From: Isoetes taiwanensis
Lineage: Eukaryota > Streptophyta > Lycopodiopsida > Isoetales > Isoetaceae
Direction of reading: 5' to 3'
Length of the DNA stretch: 64,000 bases
NCBI GenBank assembly: GCA_021234155.1
Contig: JAJEKV010000051.1
Coordinates: forward strand, 2,236,754-2,300,753
This document shows, in pieces, positions 21,072-31,111 of the stretch. Each line of letters begins with the position of its first letter. Positions within the stretch are counted from its first letter, which is position 1. Position numbers and translations under genes: made by a program. The notes beneath the pieces are model-generated. The model ran no database searches, was not told where the DNA came from, and worked only from the letters and a program-made list of their open reading frames with translations.

Positions 21072-23029
21072 ATGGCGCTCAAGTCCGGCGAGGTAAAAAT
21101 CCCTCTATTTCTCATGCTTTTTTCTTTATCTACTGATATTGAACTAAAAAAACACTGTTTGATGTTATCAGGAACTGCTTTTCGCAAGAACTGAGTATGA
21201 ATTTCACACAAACAGAGGTTTGTGTAATGAAGGGAAGAAGCCAAAGGATTTGAAGGCGAAGGATGTTTCCGACCGTGATTTTCTTGAAGTCTGGCAGTGC
21301 CCACTTCGGAAAGGAAAGATAAATTTAAAATTTGTTAGGCCCCAGTTCTGCTGGAAAGAATTTATCAGAAAAGCAAACCTACCAACAATGAGGTTAGGGT
21401 AACCTTTGCTCGAGCTTTTGCTTGGAGTAATACCCAACGAGCTTTGTCAAACCCTGGGCAATTCAAAGTGAACTGGGCTAGTTTTGCTGCAGAAGCTTAT
21501 CGAACATCTGAGCGCCAGATTTCTAAGGGAGAGACCAGCAGCTACTGTTTGAATAGCAACGCTGTTTTGGATCACTTGGGTAAGCTTGCTGAGATGAAGA
21601 GAGATGCAGAGGAGTTGCTATTATCAAAACAAGAGTCTTTGTTGAGGAAAGAAGGTCTTTATTCTTTGGAGCGGACATAGCTTGCAAAGCTATATATGAA
21701 AATATCTGAGCCAAGCGAAGTCCGAGAGAAGACCTTGAACGTGATTTTCCGAAAAGTTGATGTTATTGCAAAACTAAAGAATGATGAAGCGGTTATCACG
21801 AGAGCTTTTGAGTCGACACTTCTGAAAATAGATTCTAAAGGGAAGAACACATTAGATCGCGAAATTTACGTCTTTGAAGGATGAAATAGCATCCTATGAG
21901 GAATTAATGGCTAAGTGGCATGCAAAGGCTAAGCATATTTCAGTCATGCAGCAAGATAGTGAAAGTACCAAAACTCGGATGGAGTTGGGTATGGGTGTCT
22001 ATTCTTTGCCTTTGCTAACTATGATGTATGTCAGGCATGTGGCCTTTGTTTTCCTCAAGAATATGACCTGTTTGTTAAAATAAACCAATGTGGACATAAG
22101 TACCATATCTTTTGCTTTTCAACTGTGCTGAAAACTATGCACTGTGTGGTTCCCTGTTGTGGAGAGGAAGTCCCAAGCAATATTTTGCGGGAGAACCGGA
22201 CTCAAAGAATTGATCTTTGTGATTGAAGAGGACTCTAACTATGAAGATGATGAAGAAATTGAAAATGCAAACAGTGATGAAGATAAGAAGCAGAAGGATG
22301 AAGTTGATAGCAACACCACTTTGTACAATAAACCTGCAAGTGCTGATTTTAAAGCAGAAAGGACTGCAAAAATTAAGAAAAGGAAGACAAGGGCCAGCAC
22401 AAAGAAAGACTCGAAACCTGTTGCAAGTAAGTATTCTTGTTCAATGTATCTTGTAATGTTTTTGTTTTGTTTTGTGCTAACTTCAATTCTATTTGAGCAG
22501 TTATAGATATTGACAAGCTTAGTCCTGTTAAATTTGCTCACATATCTCCCATAAAAGATACACATTTAGTTTTAGTATTATAACTTCTCTTTAAGTTACA
22601 TTAATTTTAAATTAATCTTGCAGACAAGAAGACCCCTGCCAGCACTGGACAACCTGCAGACAAGAAGACCCTTGCAAGAAACAAGCCTGGAGCACTGAAA
22701 AAAAATGGTAAGTCTAAGCGAAAATTTGAATAGTAGTCCATGTTCAATTTAGTTGTAGTTAATATTGAATTCTTGTTGCAGAAAATGTGTCGAACATTGC
22801 TGTGAAAGCTTCTGCTGAAGATGCAAGGTTGGAGCCTATAGACGATGAAGATGCTGGAGATGTAAAGAACAATGATGCTGAAGAGGATAAAGGAGCAGAT
22901 TTATCACAGGATAAAGGAGCAGATTTATCACAGGATAAAGGAGCAGACTCTGAAGAAGAAATCCTTCCAGGTGGTACACTGGAGGAAAATTATCTTGCTT
23001 TTAAAAAGGCAAGACTTTCTGGAATTTAA
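21072..23029 (+). pseudogene. Transposon accessory gene: RING-like zinc-finger protein with acidic/basic tail
   Basis: The start MALKSGE is followed by an intron with GT/AG ends (21093-21170). The next exon reads EFHTNRGLCNEGKKPKD and onward. A frameshift near 21380 and a TAG at 21678-21680 break the frame. A RING-H2-like cluster follows: C-x2-C (22029-22040), then QCGHKYHIFC (about 22086-22115) and CVVPCC. The C-terminal part has acidic and Lys-rich tracts split by two more canonical introns, and ends with a DKGADLSQ repeat and ARLSGI stop. I do not know this protein. Being co-located with the transposase, it may be a targeting or ubiquitin-ligase-like accessory factor (inference). Confidence 0.6.
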
Positions 23030-23149
23030 CAGTCTTTCAGCATCTACCAGGCATCTAATCAGCATCTACCAGGAGGATATTATGAGGATGTTTTCTTTTT
23101 AAAATATTATGAGGATCTTGTATACATGCAACACAATTTTGTTCCATAG

Positions 23150-23800
23150 TGTTGACATATTTTTTGTATATTTATGTAATAGCAAGGTTTACACTCATAT
23201 AAGGTTTACATTCCATGAATATGTAAGGTTTACACTAATATAAGGTTTACATAAGGTTTATGTAAAAGGTTTACATTAATATAAGGTTTATAAGGTTTAT
23301 GTAAAAGGGTTTATGTATAAGGTTTATGTATTACATAATAGGAAGGTTTACATATGAATAGCAATGAATAGCAAGGTTTACATATGTATAACCCCAGCAA
23401 GGTTTATGATTGATAGCAATGTTTACATATGAATATAAGGTTTACATTCCATGAATTTTAGGTGTACATATGAATATAAGGTGTACATGAATATAAGGTT
23501 TACATTCCAAGTATGATAGCAATATATGATTGTTTATGGTTACATATTTGTTTATGATTGTTTATGATTGACAACCAATATGATTGTTTACATATATGTT
23601 TATGGTTACATATGATTGTTTATGGTTACATATTTGTTTATGATTGTTTATGATTGACAACCAATTTGATTACATATGAATTATGACAACATATTTGACA
23701 ACATATGAATTATGACAACTGTAATATGACTACAAATTTACAATATGATTTACAATTTACAATATGGTTCACAATTTACAAATTGGTTTAGGGTTTACAG
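23150..23800. repeat. AT-rich minisatellite between the two convergent genes
   Basis: Dozens of imperfect units of AAGGTTTACATATGAATA and TTTATGATTGACAACC type fill the stretch between the 3' ends of the two transposon genes. Confidence 0.75.
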
Positions 23801-23806
23801 TTTGAA

Positions 23807-26800
23807 TCACAAAGCATCTTTGCCTTTTGCTGCTTTTGCTTTTGATTTCTTCTTTCCTTTCATCTCATTTCCTTTAGACTCTAAAACTTCTTGAGCATAA
23901 ATGGATGTGCTTTGATGCAAGCTATCCATAATTTTATCTTCCACAATGTCAGGGAGCTGAAATAGGTTGTTCCTCAATCTGGTCATATCAAAATTAACAG
24001 CCAAAACCAAATGGCTGTATATACTGCACTCTGGCTCATGTTCTAGCAATTCATACAAGTTACCATTAATTAACTTGTAATATTTTCCAGTAATAACTAC
24101 TTCATTCCTACCAAACTTTTGCCCCCAAGGATCCTTGTATGCTTTCTCTATAACATGCTTTGTTCTAGTGCATTTTAAAATATAAAAGTCTACTTTTTCT
24201 TTGTTGTTAGGCTCAGCATTGACAGCAAAGTTATCTCCAACAGCAATGATATCTGATTTCCACTCATGATCTCCTTCAAAAACAGGGCCTTCAACAACTT
24301 CCTCCAACTTCCTAGTTCAACAGCACACCTGTATCTGTCCTTGCCTTCCATTGTCATGTTGTCACTGAAATGTTTTTTGCAAAAAACCACTACATCATGT
24401 GCATTTCTAAGTGGCACAGAATTTCGTTTTAACATCTCATGAGTTAGGGCTCTCTTAATGACAGCTCCAGCACATCATGTTCACCTGTTTCTCTATCAGA
24501 TTAGTGCTGGAAATGAACATTAACTCTAGGTGCTTGAAAATGAAAGTTACCTTTCCCATGATAAGAAGCAAAATAATTCCAAGTTATTGGGATGCCACTA
24601 GTCTGATAATTTCTTCCTAGAAAGTAAAATGTTCTACTTCCTTTCCACTGGCTAGAACATCCATCAGACCAAACAATATGTCTGCTGTACTTGATTTGTT
24701 TGCTGGACAAAAATGCTGCATGACTGTTCAAACAATGTTGCATAAACAAAGTGTCATGTTCCCTGTCATCTGAAATGTAGAAGTGAGTTTCTTTGATGAT
24801 TCTTCTCTCATCTTCATCCAATTTAGGGTCATCACTTTTGGTGGCATGTCTATATGATATATGCACTAAAATTGTGCACTGATCATGCCTCCAATGCAGA
24901 CTTTGAATTTCTTGCTGAATCTTGAAGCTGTAATTTTCAGCAAAATCAATCACTGAAACTATTGCATCCTTTGGAAATGTTTCCAAATACTCCTTGAATT
25001 GCCTGGCCTGCCATCTAGCCTCATAGTTGTGTGGAATGAATTCTTTCAAAGATTTGCTCGCATTCGGAAAATATCAGCTGACACTTGTGGTCTTGTAAAC
25101 CCGGTTTAGTGACTGGTTTTTTTCCCAGCTTATAACCTCCTTTGCCATCAGGTTCTTCTACAGATTCATATATCTACAACAAATACAGAAATAAAAAATA
25201 AAGCTACACCATAATGAAGCATAAAAAACAGCAACAATCTTAGTACCTTGTCATATGTCTTCCACTCCACCTGCACACCATTTTTGAAATTCACTTCTTT
25301 TGGACATGTTGGCAGCTTGCTAGGTCCACAATTATTACACTTGAGAGTTAGGCAATTCTTCACTTTCATCTCTTGGACAAACAAGAGACCTCCAAAGCTC
25401 ACTTGTTGAAGCATAGGTAATCTTCCTTGCCATGCATGTTGGTCCAGGACCACAAACTTCACACGTGCATTTACAATTTGGACCATGAATTTTTTCATCA
25501 TGTCTTACTTTGTTCATTGCAAGTCGAATAAAATCTGATCTCATATGATACACACAACAACATGTCTCTCTGTCCTTTACTTTCCTGACATAAAGGGGTT
25601 TCAAGTCATGAAAAACTGAAAAAGAAACCTCAAACTTTGGATACTCCCTTCTGAAACGCTGGTAAAATGAAACCTGCAAAAACAGACACAAGAATTATAG
25701 CAATTAGAGCAATTACAGCATAATTACAGCAATTGTAACAAGATCCAGCATGTGCAATCAAACTAACCTGAGTATCCTCCAGGAAGTGTAATGCATGCAT
25801 GATCTTGAATCCTTCAGCCACTTTAATCCTTATAACATGTTTCTTGCATGGAGACACTCGTGTGTTATCTCTCCAAAAGTCAACTATTAGTTTCCTCTCA
25901 TCATAAGAGAGTCTGTCACATCTAGTATTCTTCTTGAACATGGACCATGGTCCACCGCAGCCAATCTTCTATTTACTGCAACTGACACAATCTTCCTATT
26001 CAGATTCATTTGCTTGGCAAAAGCAGACTTGTTAGTTTCACCATTGACTGTAAAAGTCATTGCAGCACTTCTTGCTCTCCACACATCTGTATTTTTTGAA
26101 TACTTATGAGCTGCAAAAGACTCCCTCAAATTATGAATGATTGTTTTCATTGTGTTTAATTCTTTGATGTTTGAGAGATCTAGTTCAGGTATCCACTTTC
26201 TAGCACCCCCTAGAATTTCCACTCTTTCTTCAGATGTAGCATTCTCACACAATTCGTTCACAAGCTTGCCTAATTCTTTTGACAACTTTCTTTTCTTCCA
26301 ACTGCTGAATGAACCTTTCTTACCAACAGTAGCATCATTTGCAACTCCACCTAAGTTGCCAGTTGCAGCATCCACTTCTCTTTTTTTCTGTCTTTGAATC
26401 CTCCTGATTTCGGTCTGTCTTTTTTTGAAAGCGGCTTCATAATTCTCTTGGTTTGCAAGCACTGCATGGTTCACAGCACCTACATTGATGAAACAATTCT
26501 AACTACAGTCAGAACGAAATTTATCAATGCAAATACCTCTATTATAGCAAGTACCTGTATTATGACAGTCAGATCCAACCTCTACACCATTGCCAACATC
26601 CATAACTTCAGCATCCGCAATTGATATTCCACCATACATCAGTCAGCAATTTAGAACAAAAAAAATCAGCAATTTAATAGCAGAAACATTTAACAAGGAC
26701 TACCGTGTCTTTCATCTTCATGATGGAATTCTTGAACTGAATTTTCGACTTCATATGTAGTTTCTTCATTCCTTGTGAAATCCATTGTTTCAGATGAAAT

Positions 26801-26989
26801 GTAAGTACCAGCTTCGATTTGTGTAGGTGATTCTTCAAGGTAATTTTCTGCAAATTGTGAACAGCACTCCAGAAATCGCTTGGAATTGTTGACGAACTTT
26901 TGCATGCCCGCCAGCATTCCCCAGGCATCAAATTGCGCACAATGCTTGGACACAGAAGCAAGGAATTCATCTCTCAACTCAAGAACCAT
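23807..26989 (-). pseudogene. DDE-type transposase gene, decayed, intron-containing
   Basis: Read on the minus strand the order is: an N-terminal region from 26989; a Lys/Arg-rich region (26474-25887); YDERKLIVDFWRDNTRVSP; an intron (about 25770-25680); a Cys-rich block (CKCTCEVCGPGPTC); VIDFAENYSFKIQQEIQSLH; IVWSDGCSSQWKGSR; GIPITWNYFASYHGKG; an intron; CAGAVIKRALTHEMLKRNS; and a C-terminal domain ending at 23807. The DFAENY, SDGC and HGKG...KR boxes are spaced like the acidic triad of a cut-and-paste transposase. Several one-base shifts, for example after the HGKG intron, show the copy is dead. Assignment to Sola rests on remembered motif similarity. Confidence 0.7.
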
Positions 26990-27377
26990 AGCTGTGCTTC
27001 AAGAAACGCTGAAACAGCATAATTCTGAAGGTGCAACATTTGAATTGGGCGGGGAAATTCCAATTCGAATTGGAGATTGCAAACTAAAATTTCGGGATCG
27101 ATGACTTGGCCAAAAATAGCAGGAATGATGGATCTTGACTCCCGCTCAAGGCTGGCTATGGCGGGTGAAGTGCTTGACGAAACGTGAAGGGCCGTCGAAA
27201 AAATTTTATGATGGGTATCAGCACCTTACCAGCACCAATGTCACGACATGATTTTTTGAGTAGGTAAAAAAAAAAGCACCCTTCAAGTGCAACTGCAATC
27301 CAGCTCTGCTGATAGTTCTCTTACTGTATAATAGTAGTTCTTAAATTAAACATGACCTAAGTACAAATCTAAATCGT

Positions 27378-27510
27378 GTCACATTTAAGGGTCTGAACGG
27401 GACTTGAACCCACTAGCTTTGGAGTGGTAGCTGTGCATCCTAACCGAAAAGGCCACGATGATTTGGATGAAACTAAATCACACGCTCCAGACCTGATGGT
27501 TGATCGTCAC
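27378..27510 (-). repeat. tRNA-derived SINE-like copy 1
   Basis: The minus strand shows box A-like TGGCCTTTTCGGTTAGG and a perfect box B GGTTCAAGTCC, with tRNA-like spacing. A near-identical copy lies at 29086-29226, and a piece with box B only lies at 27655-27692. Confidence 0.65.
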
Positions 27511-27589
27511 ATTATCCTCCCCTCAAGGCCCCCCTCCTTGAAGGCTTGCAACTGGGGGAATTTGGGGCAGACCGAAATCGATATGCAAG

Positions 27590-27692
27590 GGGCTGAAACC
27601 AGGGACTGAAACCAAGTTGCCCACACCACTAGGCCATGAGTTATCCAAATCATACTGTCACATTTAAGGGTCTGAACGGGACTTGAACCCAC
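27590..27692 (-). repeat. Second tRNA-like sequence and box B fragment
   Basis: The minus strand has CATGGCCTAGTGGTGTGGG and TTGGTTTCAGTCCC (boxes A and B). It directly follows a repeat of the first 36 bp of copy 1. This points to nested or chained SINE insertions at the edge of the gypsy fragment. Confidence 0.5.
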
Positions 27693-29091
27693 AGATTGAT
27701 TGGCGTATTAGATCATTTCAATTTGCTGGTTCTAGCTCTAGTTCCAATTCATCTGCAGTTCAGGACTCTACTCTTGATGATGTCCCAGCTCCAGTTCCTG
27801 CTTCTGCTCCTGCTCCAGTTCCAGTTCCTGCTTCTACTCCTACTCCAGTTCTTGCCCAGTCCCTGCCCCAGTTCTTGCTCCACTCCCTGCCCGAGTTCCT
27901 GTTCCAATTGCTCCTGCTCCTGCTCCTGCTTTTGTAGATGCTTCTTCATGCCCTTAGTTTCGTATCTCGAAGATTTCTCTTCGCGAGTTCGTTAAATCTG
28001 GAAGGCAAGAGTCAAGCTCAGTATTTGTAATCCAGGTTCACCCGTCGGCTAGCTCGGCACCGGTGAAGTCTGTCCCAATGCTCCCAGATAAATATGACGA
28101 CTTCTCTGATGTTTTTGACAAAGTCAAGACCAGCAAGCTCCCAGAGCATCATCCATACCCTGGGACAATGCCGCCCTATAGTCTGATATATGGTCTATCT
28201 CCCGCTGAGTTGAAGGTCTTGCAGGATTATATTGAAGAGAATCTAGCCACATTCTCAGTCCCCTGCTGGAGCGCCTATCTTTTTCGTCAAAAAGAAGGAT
28301 GATTCGCTGCGTCTGGTCGTTGATTATCATGGCCTCAATAAAATCACAATGCCGAATTGATATCCGCTTCCTCTGATCCCAGAGTTGTTGGAGCGACTCC
28401 AAGGTGCGCATTATTTTATGAAGATTGATCTTCGGGGTGCCTACAATCTTATCCGGATCTGGGAGAGTGATGAGTGGAAAACAGCTTTTCGTACTCGGTA
28501 TGGACATTTTGAGTACACAATTATGCCGTTTGGACTTACCAATGCTCCAGCAGTATTCCAGCATATGGCCAACGATATCTTTCGAGAGTTCTTAGACACT
28601 TTTGTTATCATCTATCTGGATGATATTCTTATTAATTCTAAGACTCTCGAAGAACATGAGAGGCATGTTCGACAGGTCCTTCAGAAGCTTCGTGAGCATG
28701 GGTTATATACCAAACTTGAGAAGTGTCAGTTCGAGCTGGATAATGTGGAGTTTCTTGGCTATCATATCACTCCACATGGAGTCTCTATTGATCCCGAAAA
28801 GGTCTGCACTGTTCTTGAGTGGCAAACACCTTCATCCGTTCGAGATGTTCAGTGTTTTCTTGGGTTTGCCAATTTCTATCGGCGTTTCATTCGGGATTAT
28901 TCAGAGATTGCCCTTCCTTTGACGCGCCTCACGATTAAGGACGTGTGATTTGAATGGAGTGTGGAAGCAAAATTTGCTTTCGTTACTCTGAAGCATGCTT
29001 TTACCATAGCGCCAGTTCTTGCTCATGCAGATCCTTTGCGCCCATATGTTGTCGAGGCAGATGCTTCTGATTTTGCTCTTGGTGGGATAAT
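27683..29091 (+). pseudogene. Ty3/gypsy pol fragment (linker, RT, start of RNase H)
   Basis: It begins in the post-protease linker (PQIDWRIRSFQF) and passes through a Pro-Ala-Val-rich simple stretch (27790-27940). It then enters RT: DKYDDFSDVFDK, the 187-codon frame 28385-28948 with FMKIDLRGAYNLI, IMPFGLTNAPAVF and the catalytic YLDD variant IYLDDILINS, and FLGFANFYRRFI. RNase H starts (VVEADASDFALGG) and is cut at 29091 by a SINE-like copy. Frameshifts occur near 28270 and 28370, and a TGA lies near 28948. The RT signature is of the chromovirus-like type. No LTRs or integrase were found. Confidence 0.8.
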
Positions 29092-29226
29092 GTCACATTT
29101 AAGGGTCTAAACCGGACTTGAACCCACTACCTCTGGAGTGGTAGCTGTGCATCCTAACCGAAAAGGCCACGATGATTTGGATAAAACCGAATCACACGCT
29201 CCAGACTTGATGGTTAATCGTCACAC
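29086..29226 (-). repeat. tRNA-derived SINE-like copy 3
   Basis: A near copy of 27378-27510 with box B GGTTCAAGTCC. It separates the gypsy fragment from LINE-C. GTCACA occurs at both edges of this copy and of copy 1, so it is either part of the element or a target duplication. Confidence 0.6.
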
Positions 29227-29692
29227 TCTCTAGCTTGTCAATGAATAACCCGAACAATGTTGGAGATAAAGGACATCCTTGCTTGACCCCAATATTACTG
29301 ACCACAACACCATCACACTCTTTTACATAGGAGAAGGACAACTAAACTAAGACTTTTTCATAGAGTATCTTAACCGCTTGTCTTAGTTCTACTGGAACTC
29401 CAAGTAACTCCATTCTCTGCCAAAGATTATCCCTATTCACTATGTCAAAGGCTTTAGCATAGTCCACAAAAAGAGCATATAAAGGCTTTTTCTTGTCAGT
29501 TACTGAATCAATCATGGCACGCAAAGTGATCAGATGATCTATAAGTAGACCATTTAGGTCTAAATCCTGCTTGGCCCATAGCTCTAACTCCATTTTTTTC
29601 AGCCCACATATTAATCTTAGTGTTTAGCATGGTAGCAAACATTTTTGTAAAGAAGCTGCAAATGATAATCATTCTATAGTTACCCGAGTCTT
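29227..29692 (-). pseudogene. LINE-C, 3'-most surviving part (RT palm)
   Basis: The frame at 29342-29593 reads LITLRAMIDSVTDKKKPLY and FVDYAKAFDIVNRDNLW. Further toward the 3' side GVKQGCPLSPTLFGL is readable before the sequence ends against the SINE-like copy. The region continues directly into 40725 once the LTR element is removed. Everything downstream of the RT palm is missing. Confidence 0.8.
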
Positions 29693-30552
29693 TGTAGAAG
29701 ATATAATTTATCCATATTTATGCATTTTGGGCGAAATAGTGATTCCGAGAGCATTGCCATGTGCTCTTACCTTTGCAAGTTGTGTAAAATCAGTCATATT
29801 GGCATATTTGATTGCTATCTGACATTGTGAACTTTGAAAGGGTATTATTTTAATGGTTGAAGTATGTATTGTTATTAAAATAAAACCAAGGGTGGAGATT
29901 TATTAGAATCTAAGGGCTAAGAACAAAAGCCCTATTTTGAATGAAAAGGCATGAAGGCAAAAAAGGGTTACGGTTGAAAGAGCAGACCGGAGGAGCCGAT
30001 CAGGGAAGAGTCAACCGGATTGGGATTAGAGCAGGAGGGCGGCCGATTAGAGCATATAGGGCATTCTGGATTCAGGGGCAGACCATCACTTGGAGCAGAG
30101 CAGCATTCGAGGTCGACCAGAAGGGGAGCGACATTCAGAGTATGGCAGCAGGCTGAATCCTTCCAGCCCGAATCCTGCTGAAGATCTTGAAGAATCGTCC
30201 CTGCTATAGTTCCTGATGCATTTCGTGGCTGTTTGATCATGCTGTATTCAGAGATAAGTTGTTACAAACTTTGCTATTCAATTCTAAAACTATGAATGTG
30301 ATTCCTATTGCCAAACTGCCTGTGTTTATGGCTTGTTTATGAGATAAGTACTATGGATATTTGGTGTATTCATGATCTGAAACTATGGAATATAATTCTG
30401 GTTCATTATCATATTACTTGTTATGAAATGTCTCCTGTGAATCTTTAAATCCTTCTCGCTATATATTTGGATACCAGGGTTCAATCCCCTGTGTATTGAT
30501 AATGAATTATCTGCTGGCTATATTGTTCCTACACACACGAAAACCGTCTACA
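29693..30552 (+). repeat. 5' LTR of the 11-kb gypsy element
   Basis: 860 bp, starting TGTAGAAG and ending CGTCTACA. It matches 39865-40724 with about 12 substitutions and no length difference. The promoter should lie here but no clear TATA assignment was made. Confidence 0.9.
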
Positions 30553-30556
30553 TGTT

Positions 30557-30575
30557 TGGTGGCTTCGCCCGGACC
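30557..30575 (+). promoter_or_regulatory. Candidate primer-binding site, unusual tRNA
   Basis: TGGTGGCTTCGCCCGGACC begins 4 nt after the LTR. It would pair with a tRNA 3' end of GGTCCGGGCGAAGCCACCA type. It is not the common initiator-Met site, and I could not assign the tRNA. Confidence 0.5.
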
Positions 30576-30737
30576 AGGCTTAGAGTGAGCGAGATTATCT
30601 CATGCATAAACTTTGCATCTGGAAAGAACCGGGAATGATTAATAATTATTATTGCTTGTCTGAATAATTGCTTGCATACTTGCTGCTGAATAAATTATGT
30701 TAAGAGATTGAAAGAGGGGAAAACTTCACTGGGAATA

Positions 30738-31018
30738 GGGTCAAAGCATGGAGCTGGGGGGCATTTTTGCGCCAGCCAAGCACCCCCTAAGCACCTAATG
30801 CTGAAAACTTTATTAATTTTTATCTTTTTTTTTATAACTCCGATGAAGTAGAAATTTTGTATTCCAAGGCGTAATATGAATGCATTTCAGGGAAAAATAT
30901 CAAAAAAATAAAAGAAAAATATTTTTCAAAAATACAAAGAAAACAGCCCCAAAAAGCACCCACTAAGCACCATGTGTCGTTGATACAAAAAGTGTCCCCC
31001 ACCTCCATGCTTTGACCC
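30738..31018. mobile_element. 281-bp MITE in the leader of the gypsy element
   Basis: Terminal inverted repeats of about 33 bp start GGGTCAAAGCATGGAG (left) and end in the complement CTCCATGCTTTGACCC (right). AATA flanks both sides (30734-30737, 31019-31022) as a 4-bp target duplication. The interior contains repeated AAGCACC phrases and no gene. Confidence 0.75.
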
Positions 31019-31111
31019 AATAGTAAATGGGGATAGAAGCGCCATGCTAAACAGAAGAGCGAGAGTGCCACTGTTATAGATGGGACATGCCACCCATAAA
31101 ACCTGTGATGT

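Larger units (their letters stand above)
20781..27281. mobile_element. 6.5-kb DNA transposon with two convergent genes (Sola-like)
   Basis: The ends are inverted repeats, GGGTGCTTTTTTTT near the left and its complement AAAAAAAGCACCC at the right, followed inward by ACCTAC/GTAGGT. Direct TTCA lies at 20777-20780 and 27282-27285, a 4-bp target duplication. A 22-bp tandem-like phrase containing TGCAACTGCAATCCAG also flanks both ends and blurs the exact duplication. Inside are a plus-strand RING-like gene (21072-23029) and a minus-strand transposase gene (26989-23807), both interrupted by stops and shifts. DDE-type motifs plus a 4-bp duplication fit the Sola superfamily; that name is inference. 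Confidence 0.75.

Noticed and set aside
27378-27692. Possible functional tRNA genes
   Set aside because: Boxes A and B are present, but the flanks do not pair as an acceptor stem and near-identical copies are dispersed, so SINE origin is more likely.
27749-27949. Gln/Glu-rich minus-strand frame
   Set aside because: It is antisense to the Pro-Ala-Val-rich linker of the gypsy fragment, so its bias comes from the simple repeat.
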